NCBI GenBank assembly: GCA_037074765.1 | Contig: JBAMDO010000580.1 | Coordinates: 372,001-436,000 of the forward strand | Direction: 5' to 3' | Source of the DNA: Mansonella perstans | Taxonomy: Eukaryota > Nematoda > Chromadorea > Rhabditida > Onchocercidae | DNA: 64,000 nt | Part shown: positions 25,867-36,944 of the stretch, one piece after another | Layout: each line of letters starts with the position of its first letter | How positions within the stretch are numbered: the stretch's first letter is position 1 | The notes under the pieces: generated by a model | What the model saw: only the letters and a program-made list of their open reading frames with translations | What the model was told of the DNA's origin: nothing | The model's database searches: none | Made by a program: the position numbers and the translations under genes

Positions 25867-28800
25867 ATGCTTAAATCGTTACAAGTATTCCTATTCCCAT
25901 TTCTTGCTCTTGTTACCGGTCTTGTATTAGATGCAACAAATCGTCGTATCCGATTTCTCCGTATACCGGATACTATTCTTATTTTCTTATTCGCACTTGG
26001 CACAAGGTTTCATCTCTCTTTTCATTCTCAAATATCTATCAAAACGTACTTCGTGAGTTGTCTCGCTGTATATATCTAATGTATAATAATATCTAGTAAT
26101 ATTTTTTTTTGTATATTTTTACTATCAATTAATTAATTAATTAATTATGCTCCTTTTTTTTTGGCTTTAGCTTTAATAACGAGAAAGCATTTTATAGCTC
26201 TTTTTTTTTGAATTGTTTAATATAGTTAAAAAAAATGAAGCTATCATCAAATGAATAATCTTACAAAACAATGAATTCTCAACAGTATTTGATCTTTGAT
26301 TAGTAAGCATCTCTTCTAGAGAATAAAGAATTAAAATAGATCAGTTGGAAATTATTAATAATGACTTAAATTGCATATATTTCATCGCAAAAAAAAGGAA
26401 AAAAACTATGTAATATTTCTAAAAAAAATGTAATATTTCTAAAAAAAATGTAATATTTCTGAAATTATTAAAAAAAAAATGTAAAAATGTAATATTTCCA
26501 AAAAAAAATGTAATATTTCTAAAAAAAAATGTAATATTTCTGAAATTATTAAAAAAAAATGTAAAAATGTAATATTTCAGTTTCATTCTTCATTTATTCT
26601 TTCCAAAAAAATTGATGGCACACGTTGATGAGACATATACATGGACATCTGTTGAACCAGGCATTATTGTTGGAGTATGTCTTTATAGTATTTCAATTAA
26701 GATCAGTGATAAACGATATGAACATATGGGGAATTCCGTTCTGGGAATAAGATAAGCAAAATATTACCGCCACATTTCACATTTTTCATTTAGATTTTTC
26801 TACCACTACTCATTTTTACATTTTTCATTTAGGTTTTTTTACCAGTACTTATTTTTGAATCTGCGGTGAAAAGCAATTCACATTTATTCTTTCGCAAGCA
26901 ATGGCTATTATTCGCGCTGACCGCTATTGTCTATTTATTAACATTAATATTATACACTGCCCTAATATTACCATTTTTACGAATTATGGACAATTGGAAT
27001 ATATGCACGGTTGGTATAATTAATGACTAATCTTTCTAAATAAAAATTGAATGGATCATTCCGGATTACGTGGCTTAGTTTTGATCTACTTACGTTTGTT
27101 GTTACGTACGTGCACAATTATTTCAAAAATCAATTCCTCTTACCGTAGGTGTTACATGGTAATATGGAAGATAAATTAATTATGAGTAGATGAATTTCTC
27201 ACCTGCTTTCCATTCTAAAATATTTATTTTAAATTTTTTCATTTTCTTGATTAAGGCAAATTTTTACGACGTAACCTTTTTTACTTATGTAGTAAATTGG
27301 TATACGTCTAACATTTTGAGCCGCTTTTTAAGATAACAAATGAGTGTTTTTTTATTGCATAGTATCCATAATGCTATAGAAATTGCAGTTCTATAACAAA
27401 ATATTCTCTATAATTTATAATCATCGCTTGGCTTAGATTACCGTAACTTTATCTGTCTCCTAAAATGACATTGATACATAGACATTGACTGTGATATCTG
27501 CACGATTTTCAAACTTTTCTTGCGTCTCACTCATTTTTTGCATAAATATGCCAAATCATCCATATAAGGCTTATATGATTTATCTCATACTTGGAATCCT
27601 TTGAAATCCATAGCCTGTTGAGAAAATATATTAGATGTTTTGAAAAGTGATAAGTTGGATCATATAGGTTATGCTAATGGGTGCAATTTTGGCAGCAACA
27701 GACCCTGTAGCTGTTGTTGCAATCCTGGAAGATATCGGTGCTCCACAACGAATTAAAATATTAATAGAGGGTGAATCGTTGCTCAATGATGGCCTAGCCA
27801 TTTTCATCTATCAAATTCTCTGCGATTTTGTTTTGGTAGTTTTTATATTCAAAGTTTTTTTTCAAATAATAAGTTAATGTTAGGAATGTGTTTATGCCTT
27901 TTTATTTAAACAATTATACGTCTAATATTACACAATCGCAACAAAATGCACCAATAAATTGGCATATTAGGAAAGCAAAGCTTTCTTTGCTTTGTTCCAA
28001 TAGTATTAGTTATTAGCATACTTCTAAATTTCTTTTGTAATATAAAGATTAAAATCTTATTGATCATTCCTATGAAACAAAATATCAGATATTGACTGGT
28101 TTTTCAGATTTATTTGTTTAAGTTTTTTGATTTCAGAAGGAAGTAAATTTGCCATCCTATTCATATACTTTTGTACATTATGCAGCGATGTGCGTAAGCT
28201 GTATCGTAATATCGCCATTGTTGGGATATACCAGCGCTCATATTACTGTTATGATCATACGGCATGGTATTAGTGAGGAGAAAAGAATTCAGGCTATTCA
28301 TTTTTCTTTCTTCGCTACTAGTTGTAACACTTAAAATTCACCAAACATTTGTAAATCAGTATATTATTATTTGTTGTTTTTTGAGATACTTGAGCCATAT
28401 TTTGGAAATTGTCGTGGTTCGAGGCCTAACTTTGAAATTAGTCCATTTCTTACTTGAAATTAAAACTGTCTAATTTAAATTTAAGTGCAGATTGTGCATT
28501 CGAGACGAAATAGAAAAGATCAGTTTTTTTTTTTTTTTTGAATGATTCTTGCTTAAAATTTTTACGCTTCCAGATGTTTTTGGTGATTTCGGTATACTTT
28601 GTGTGGCAATTAGGTGCGATCACCAAAGGGTCGGCTGCTATAGCCACTGTTTTCTATGGTATTACACTGAATTATCTTAGGTGATTGTTTGTTGTTCCGC
28701 GATCGGTCTCGATAAATTTCATAACGAAAACTAATGAGATATACCAGTGGTGTTAGGTCTTCAACTCTTTGCCGATTTTATGTCAATGCCAGAAAACTTT

Positions 28801-31800
28801 ATAAAACCTTTAAAAATCATTTTATTGTGTATTGCTTCGATTTGAAGAGAAAGATTAAATCCGAGAAGTGTAGAATTGACTTTACAAATTTGGACAGCAT
28901 TTGGCTATTGGGCTAACTGCTTCGTATTCATGTTCAGCGGCTATGCCATCGGTCTGTTGCTCTTCAATAATCCGGTTGAAGTAAATCTTTATGTATCTTT
29001 TTTTAATTTTATAAAAACGGTCGTTTACGGAAGTTAACTGCTGGCTGACGCTTCAAATTTTTGATTCGGTATAAGAGAAGGAATGTTGAAATATTCAATA
29101 TTTAGATCGATGTAATCTATCACTTGATCTCCGGCATACTACTATTTCCCATATCATTGGTGGCTCGTATACTGGCACTGCTTGTATTTCGTGAAATTTG
29201 GAATGCACTGGGCAGTTCTCATATTGTTTACGACACAGATTACGTCCTTTTAGCGTATGGAGGGCTAAAGGGAGCCTTAGCACTCCTTCTGGTACACGAA
29301 TTTACAGAAAGTGTTCAGAATGATCCGTATGCCCGTCGAGTTGGCGAGAAAGTGGTGCTTTATGCGAGTTCAGCTGTTTTTGTTTGTTTGGTGATACAGG
29401 TATCCTTTGACAACAGTAGAATATTTTCATCAATAAATCTTTATACTATCATTATAATAAGTGTTGTAGTCTGTAGAATGCTCTTAAATTTGAACAAAAA
29501 TTATTTTCTTCTTCCATGACTTTCAAGTTGAATGTTTTTGCGGTAGTTGAAAAACGCAAGCAATTTTCTTGTTAAATTGATAAATTCTCTTGTCTGAAAT
29601 TTAGTTTTAAAAATGAAATATTAGGAAATTACAGGGTATGACATTTTCATATGTTACGAATCGTGAAGGTACAAATCGCCGATCAAAATACATCAAAGAT
29701 TCAGAGAAGAACGTAGAACGGTATCTAAATCGTACGCTGCGTTCAAGTATAGAAGCAATGCGTCGGCGAGCTGATTCTTATCTTACAGAAGCTAATTGGA
29801 CTGTCGTTAATGAGCAAATAGAAGCTAATGTTTTCAAAGTAAGTTTTTTTTTGGAATTTTTTGAATGTTTGAATATTTTCGAGCTATCAAAATAAGTTTT
29901 TCTGGTTCATTGGTTATCGCAATCTTGACGAAAGTAATTGATGGTAATTGGTGATTTTAAGGGCTTTGCAAGTAACATCGGACAATATTCACGGGTGCAA
30001 ACAAGCATGTATGATGAATCATTGGTAAGCGCTGACAGTCAATCGGTGGACGAATCTGTTCTTATGGTATTCCATTTTTATTTTTTGTCCACTGTTTGCA
30101 TAGACGGAAATCGCTCTTAAATTCTGAAATCTCAAAAGTATGTTCCATCGAAATCTCTTAATTTACATATAAGCCATTGTATATTTTCTCAAGATAATAA
30201 ACATTTTGACAAAAGTTTTACGTAAAAATTAAATGAAACTAAGTGGCTCAAATTTTCTAAACAGTTGAAGAAAGAAGACATTGATGTTTGCACTGGTTAC
30301 TACAGTATCCTTCTTGCTCGAGTATACAGTCTCTGGACTTTGGGTGCAATTTCTGGACGTGCAGCGCATTTAGTAATCAATCTTTTGGAACATGGTATAG
30401 ACGAAGGAAAGTTAACTTTAGATGACATCTGCGAGCATCTAAATTTGGCTGATAACAAGTTATATCGTCATGTCGAATTAAAGATTCTAACAGCGTTGCG
30501 GGTTTGCCGTTAAAAATTACTTTAAAAAGAGAGAATATCTTTTACACTTCAAAAGGAGTGTTAAGTGAAGTTTTAACTCTAATAAGATTATAAATCCTCG
30601 ATGATCGTTTACGAAATTTCGCTTCTAATAAATATTTTGTCGTTATATCTAGTTATAAATATACAAAATGCATTAAACTTAAATTTTCAAATTTTCAGTA
30701 CTGGATTGATACGGACACAAAACTGAATCGTCTGAACTGGATGGGTATTCCATTCTTGCCTCATCCAATTCCCACCAATATTTCCATTTTAAAGCCAGTT
30801 CGATCTCTAGAATGGTATGCATCAAAGAAGCAACCAAATTTAGATTTTGCTGTTTCTTGCATTAATTGAAGATCATTTAATATACATTTTTTTAATATAC
30901 ATCTATTATCATAAACATGGATGAGTATTGTAGAATGTTTCTTCAATAGCTTTTATTCCCATTTTGCATCTTTTCTGATTCAGTTTTTTAAATTAAAGGT
31001 GGTGCATATTCTCCGCACTTTTGGCTGTTATTCAGTCAATTCTTATTGCATTTGTCATTTTCTGGCAACCAGCAGTTACAACTTATGCCAGCTATTCAGT
31101 CCTGATGCTCACATTTCTGATCGCTTTCATTTTTTTTGTTGAAGAAGTAGTGCATTTTCATCGATTACGAAAACCAGTATACCGAATGGTTAGTAAACTG
31201 CTCAAATTATTTATCAATTTTCTTACTACGTATCTGGCTGGCCTTTTTTGTATATGTTTATTATGTTGCATTAATGTGAAGTGAAATGGTTAAAATATTT
31301 TTTGGTTTTCAGAAGTAGGCAAATGCTTGTGAGTCAGCATGCAATCCTAGCTAAATGTTGCGAAGTTATTCAAAGGATGATATCCAGATTCTACAATTTT
31401 TTTTTAAAAAAGCTGCATATATGATTTTAGGAATTAGATCGTCTGAATATGCGTTGCTTTCAAAGCGTGAATCGGATTACTGTCGAATTCATCTTATTTC
31501 TTGTTTATGTATCACTGATTGTCGGTATATGCATTGTACTCTCGGTAATACTGGCCAAATATCCGACTGGATCATGCATACAGGATAACGGACAATGGAG
31601 AGTATTGTGTTAGTACTGTCACTTCATGTTAGCTTTCTAATTTTTTCAAGTGGCTTTAAGCCCAAAGAAGTAGAAAGCAACAACTTAAGATTTAATAGAT
31701 GGGTATCTAGATATCTTCCGTACAAAAAAATCTGTGTTCTGATCATCTCATCATTTGTGCTTATTTACATTAGTTTAATTATATTTGGAGAATCGTTTGA

Positions 31801-34800
31801 GAGTGCTTCTCAAACAGATTATTCTGGGATCTTGTCATTTTGACATTTCTCTCCCCTCTTCCTTTTTTTCAGCTGTATGCAACACGATGCGTTTTATACT
31901 TCTTTTATTTGTTGTGGTTTTGACACTTTTGAAAATCCTGCGCATCACGCCACTCTTCATTTTCACGCTTCATGAAGCATTGTATACTGATGACGTATGT
32001 TACTATTACTTTTCCTATACACAAATCATGACAGTTCAATAATTTATTATATCATACATTTCATGAAGCATTTAACTTTGTTTTAGCTCCTGCGTGTACG
32101 TATTCAGCTCTCAGCACTTTATTTTCTTCAATTCCTTCTCAGTCAACCGCCAGCAAAATTTACGTTTTTCCCGGGCGATTCTTATCAGGTGGCATTAAGC
32201 GAACAGAAAAATATGAATAAAATTGTGGATGCCTTGATTCGAAAAGCAATGAAAAAAAACAAAGAAGTGCTTGATCTGATTACTGTCATTAAGACTAAGC
32301 AAGCCATCCGAATGGCTGCACAAGCGCTGGAATATACTATTGTTGATTTGCAAAAGTTAGTAGAAATTGCTGTTTTATAAAAAATCGGTTGTTAAAGCAT
32401 TAAATTTAGACGTCAAAAAAAGAAAGGAAAGAACTAAGAGTTTAGAACTTTACAGATTTTAAGAATCTAATTAATATGAATTCTAATTCCATAAATTATC
32501 GGAATAACTCTTTGTTTAAATGACTGCATTATGTTTAAATTGATTTTAAATTCCAAAGTTCAAAGTATCCATCCATTTAATGCAAAACTATTTTCATTAC
32601 AGACAGGGATTTTTGCACCACGAATCGATGCAGCAGTGGGAGCGCTCTTTGAATCGTTTGCGTGATCGCGGCGAATGTCTAATTAATTCTCCGGATCCTA
32701 GTTTCCAAGATGCTCTAGAATCTGTTCACTGGATTCAAGCTATCGATAGTCAAAAAAGGCAAAACTTGGTGGATAAATTGGTTAAATATCTTGAAACACA
32801 ATCAGGAATCCTCCAGTCAAGCGGCCAGTTGGTTAAAACATTCGGGAAGACGATGTATTTCATTCGAAAGGGCATTTGCAAGTTGGTTATCTGTATTTGA
32901 CCCCACATAATATAAATTTGATTTGTTACATTTTGCCGCAATATTCATGTCCATAAACGTGAACGCATGCCTCTAATCAGCTTGTTTGGTTCCTAATACG
33001 AATATAACTGCGCAGTATTATTACTGATAAATACGATTGTTAAATTTAGAGTAACTGAAATGACATTATCAAAACGAGCCAAAGAGTATAAGCACGATTA
33101 CTATGTATATCAGGGACGTTTTGTTGGAGAACGAAATTTGCTTGACAAAAATGATTTCGTTTGTTTTCTTTTTGGTTGCTAGGAGCTCTTTTTCAAGTAT
33201 TTGTTATTAGCGAAATTTGCTAAGCAGAAATGATTTCTTTATTCGTGGGAATTTCAGTTGATGAAAAGAGCGATAATTCTAATGCAAAAATCGTGTATTC
33301 AAAAATTTAATTTCATTCAGTTTGTGGTGTTATAAATTTGAAAATTAGAATTAGAAAAACGGAGAAAGCTAATTATTGGATTAGCCTAAATTCTGTGTTT
33401 TTATAACTGTTTGGTTGAAAATTTATCTTTGTTTAATTCTGTTCAAAAATATCTCCTAAAAATGATTGTATTTTTAGTAAATCTTTTTTAATCTTTTCAG
33501 CAACACCCAACTTAATTATATTTTCGTTTCAGCGACGTGAATCAGTGAAGAAACCAAAAGTTGAATATCGAACATTGACTGACTGCATATTGATCAAGGT
33601 TGATGAAGATATAATGGATGTTATTCGTTCATTCGATAGCTCAATTATTAGGACAATATCGCGGAAAGAGCAAACACGACGACTTATATACGAACTAAAA
33701 GAACAACATGAATCGTTCGTATTTATTTCTTTGAAAAGATTTTCAAATTTAAACTGTCACAAAATACTGATAAAAATTTACGCAGTTTGTCATTTTTGCT
33801 GCTTACACTAAGATTAAGTTAGTTTGTTATGAATATATAACTCCAGCTGAAAGGATATCTTAATGATGTTAATGATTTTTAAAGATTTATTTTCAAAATA
33901 GACATATTAAATTAATTGAAATTAAAGCAATTTTGGATCACATTATTGCAGTTTTGCTTTAATAACCTTGGATGAATTTGAAAAATTGTACGCGAAGCGT
34001 GGATATTCGGTGAGAGGTCGAATAGACATTGAAGTTGAGACTAGAAGGAAACTTATCATTGGATTCCGAACAATGATTGTCGCCTTGAAGCCTTCAACGA
34101 ACTTAGATGATCATTATCATATTTTAGGACCATCTATTGTAACACTAAAACCTGTTGGTGAAGATGTAAGTTTTTTTTCATTCTCAAAAATATTGTGAGA
34201 AATGTGAAATAGAATATGCACCATGATGATAATTGGTTCAGGGAAGCTGAACCGTTCAAAACCGAAAAATCAGTATATTTTTCAGGAAGGAATGGCAGTC
34301 CTTATCGATGATGAGCGAAAGGCCGATCAGCCAACCTTAGATGTAGAAAGTAATATATCATTAGAAACTGAAACGGAGGTGTCAGATAATATATTATTAA
34401 GGAAGAAGGTTAGTGTTAAATGTATTGTTTTGATCGCTTCTTTGGTAAAATTTTACCGAATAGTTGAAATTTTATGATCTTATCATTTTGCTAAGAACGA
34501 CGGTTTTGGAATTTAAAAAAAAAAAGCGTATCAAAAAGAAAATGATGGCAACAGTTTCCAGGAGTGTGGTAAATGATTTACATTCAATGAACATAGCTGC
34601 ATTAAGCTGATAGAAATTGTACTGCCGAATGGCGAATTAGAGCTTGTGTTGGAAGAGTGCACATAGAATTTGAAACTTATTTTAGTAGCGAAAAAACTTT
34701 TCTTTAGAATACGAGCATTTCTAGTAATTCCTTTAAAATTAAATTGCTTTATTTAGCAAAAGCTCAAGAACTTTTGAAAAAGGTTAAATCATCGCTTGAA

Positions 34801-35880
34801 AAGTTAGAAAAGGTAAAAATAAATTTACCGGACCAATTTTTGTTTTCGCTTTTTGTTTGCAAATTGAATTTGCAATAAATCTTTATAAATATGTAATAAT
34901 GTAAGCGCTATGTGCACCAACCTGATGTTATTTTATTCGTGTCACCAGTGATAATAAATTAATGCAACTGTTAAGCTATTTATAATGAGTTAGTGCGCAA
35001 CTGTTAATCTAATGATAGTTAGTGCATAATTATTCACAACCTCAACAATATACAAACAAGCACGGAATCAACCAAAAAATTGGGTGTTATGTACCTAATC
35101 TTCAAACACGTATGCTTAATCCTCAAATACTGCTCATTTCAGAGTAAAATAGCAACGAAAAAATTGCGGCCAAGGTCAGAATGGAGTCAAGTGACAAGGA
35201 AGACGGAATCAAAACCTTTAAAACCATCACCGTTAGAGATAACAGGAAGGAAGTCATTAGAAACACAATCGGATAAGGATAGTGGAAGTCAAGAACAGAA
35301 AGAATTAAAAATTCCCATGAAATTAAAAAAGAAGGAAAAATCTGAGGAAACCCAACACACTCAGTTACAGTCAGAACAATCCTACAGCACAACTATGAAA
35401 AGTGTTAAAAGTTCCGATAGTGAAGGTATTACCAATGTTCATCTAATTGCATCAGCAAGCCATTCAGTTCTAAAACTTTTTTTTTTGTAGCTTTTCTGAT
35501 GTTATTTCAAAAAGCACTATTGTTTGAGCAGTCTAAAGATCAAACTATCACCGAGCAGATTTTTTGCAGCTTTTTTCTGCTGATATTAATTATTCAGTTA
35601 TTTCTGCATTTTTCTCATTCACTACATCGATCCATCATATCAATCACTTACTAGATTTTTGTGATATCTCAAAATCGGATGATGATGTTGACTAAATGAG
35701 CAATATCTAACCATTTGTAAACAGACTAAATATATACTTTTAAATTGCTTTTTTCAGGGCAAACAAAGTGAGCATCTATCAGAAAATAAAGCTAAAATTA
35801 ATTCTGCAATCGAAGAACTATGCATTTTTATAAAGTGTGGAAGCTGCAAATTATGTGGGCAGGAAGAAATTGCTTTTTAA
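25867..35880 (+). CDS. Sodium/proton exchanger with cyclic-nucleotide domain (SLC9C type)
   Basis: Exons: 25867-26006, 26581-26674, 26833-27009, 27668-27835, 28137-28292, 28574-28680, 28848-28980, 29106-29399, 29635-29838, 29962-30066, 30265-30501, 30699-30814, 30999-31188, 31431-31612, 31651-31802, 31873-31994, 32087-32355, 32603-32881, 33050-33158, 33533-33714, 33952-34165, 34286-34408, 35143-35436, 35758-35880. All phases match, giving about 1,389 residues. The exchanger domain shows FLPVLIFESAV, ATDPVAVVAILEDIGAP, the ion-binding EGESLLNDG and YGGLKGALALLLV. A cytosolic stretch follows, then a second hydrophobic block (exons 13-16) where SLC9C proteins have a voltage sensor, then a cyclic-nucleotide-binding fold: YFIRKG, FVGERNLLDK and YRTLTDCILIKVDEDIMDVI. 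The lysine- and serine-rich tail ends with KCGSCKLCG. In animals such proteins control sperm pH. The start (first ATG), the GC donor of exon 5, the exon 7 acceptor and exons 14-15 are the least certain. Confidence 0.82.
26404..26580 (+). repeat. Tandem repeat ending in a splice acceptor
   Basis: Repeats of a short unit containing TGTAATATTTC, separated by A-runs, form two larger copies (roughly 26404-26490 and 26491-26580). The last unit reads TGTAATATTTCAG and provides the 3' splice site of exchanger exon 2 at 26580; the earlier units have CT, CC or CTG where the AG stands. Confidence 0.8.
26779..26856 (+). repeat. 39-bp tandem duplication of a splice acceptor
   Basis: Segments 26779-26817 and 26818-26856 are similar 39-bp copies of the intron end plus the first codons of exchanger exon 3. 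The upstream copy would encode IFLPLLIF against VFLPVLIF but runs into an in-frame TAG, so only the downstream acceptor (26832) gives a protein. Confidence 0.8.
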
Positions 35881-36944
35881 GGATTAAAATTAAATTCAGT
35901 TATTTCTTACTATTCGATTTCTTTATTTGTACTTCGAATATTATAATAGATTTTATTAATTTTAATTGACTGTCTAGCACTGGTAGAACGTATGTTCTCG
36001 TTGCTACCTTCTCCGCGTATGATACTTACATGACATCTAATCTCACCATGTCATCCTTTTATCATGATATCCACAGCATCATTCAATCATCAAAGATTCG
36101 TTCAAAACGCATGCCCTATTGAAATGAAAATTCGATTAAAATTTGAAATGTGAGCATTTTTAAGTTAAGCCATTAATAATAATAGAAGCCGCTGAATTGA
36201 TTTGGATGAATGCTAGGCGGTGTTGTCAACTCATTTTATGAGTAGGTAAAGCAACAAGGCAGCTCAAAGTTTGATACGCAGGATGATAGATTGTTATGAC
36301 ATATCACAAAGTCATACATTACTGTTAACTTATTCAATTTTCCCGATTTTAATATTTATCTAGTACTCAACATATTTAACCTCGAGTACGTTGAAGTTTT
36401 TAAATCTTCCCCTGCCAGATCTGAAATGAAATTGCTAACATGTTGAGGAGTTATCGCAGTGCGGGAAGTTCTATTTCTAATTATCACAGTACGGAAAGTT
36501 CTGAATCCTTGGAAATCATTGAAAATAACTTGTAGTATGAATGGAATTCATTCAATGAGTAGAATTCTTATTTGGTAATGAATGCTAACGAAAATAGTAG
36601 CAATCGGCCTGTCTATAAATTATATCTTTTCGTGCGGATTACATTTAGTTAACCAAAACTTTAAGGATGGTTATTAAAACATTATTCCAAAAAAAAAGTC
36701 GGAAATGTCTCATTTCAATCTGTTTTCTTTTAGGCTGACCCCTTCATCTTTCTATTTTTTAAATATTTAGAGAAAAACAGAACAGCTGTAAAAATGAAGA
36801 ATGAAAAGTAATTTCAATCATAATTTGAATCATTAGCAATGTAAGCACCATTGGGGATATACTTGATAAGTTACAATATTAAGTTCCTGAAGCACAGTTT
36901 ATGTTCAGTCGATGCCATTTGTACCTGCTTGATTTGGATTCAAT
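35881..36944. other. Gene-free region between convergent genes
   Basis: 3' flanks of the exchanger and of the BRICHOS-like gene. No open frame with splice context. A short direct repeat containing GGAAAGTTCT or GGGAAGTTCT occurs near 36460-36500. Confidence 0.5.
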
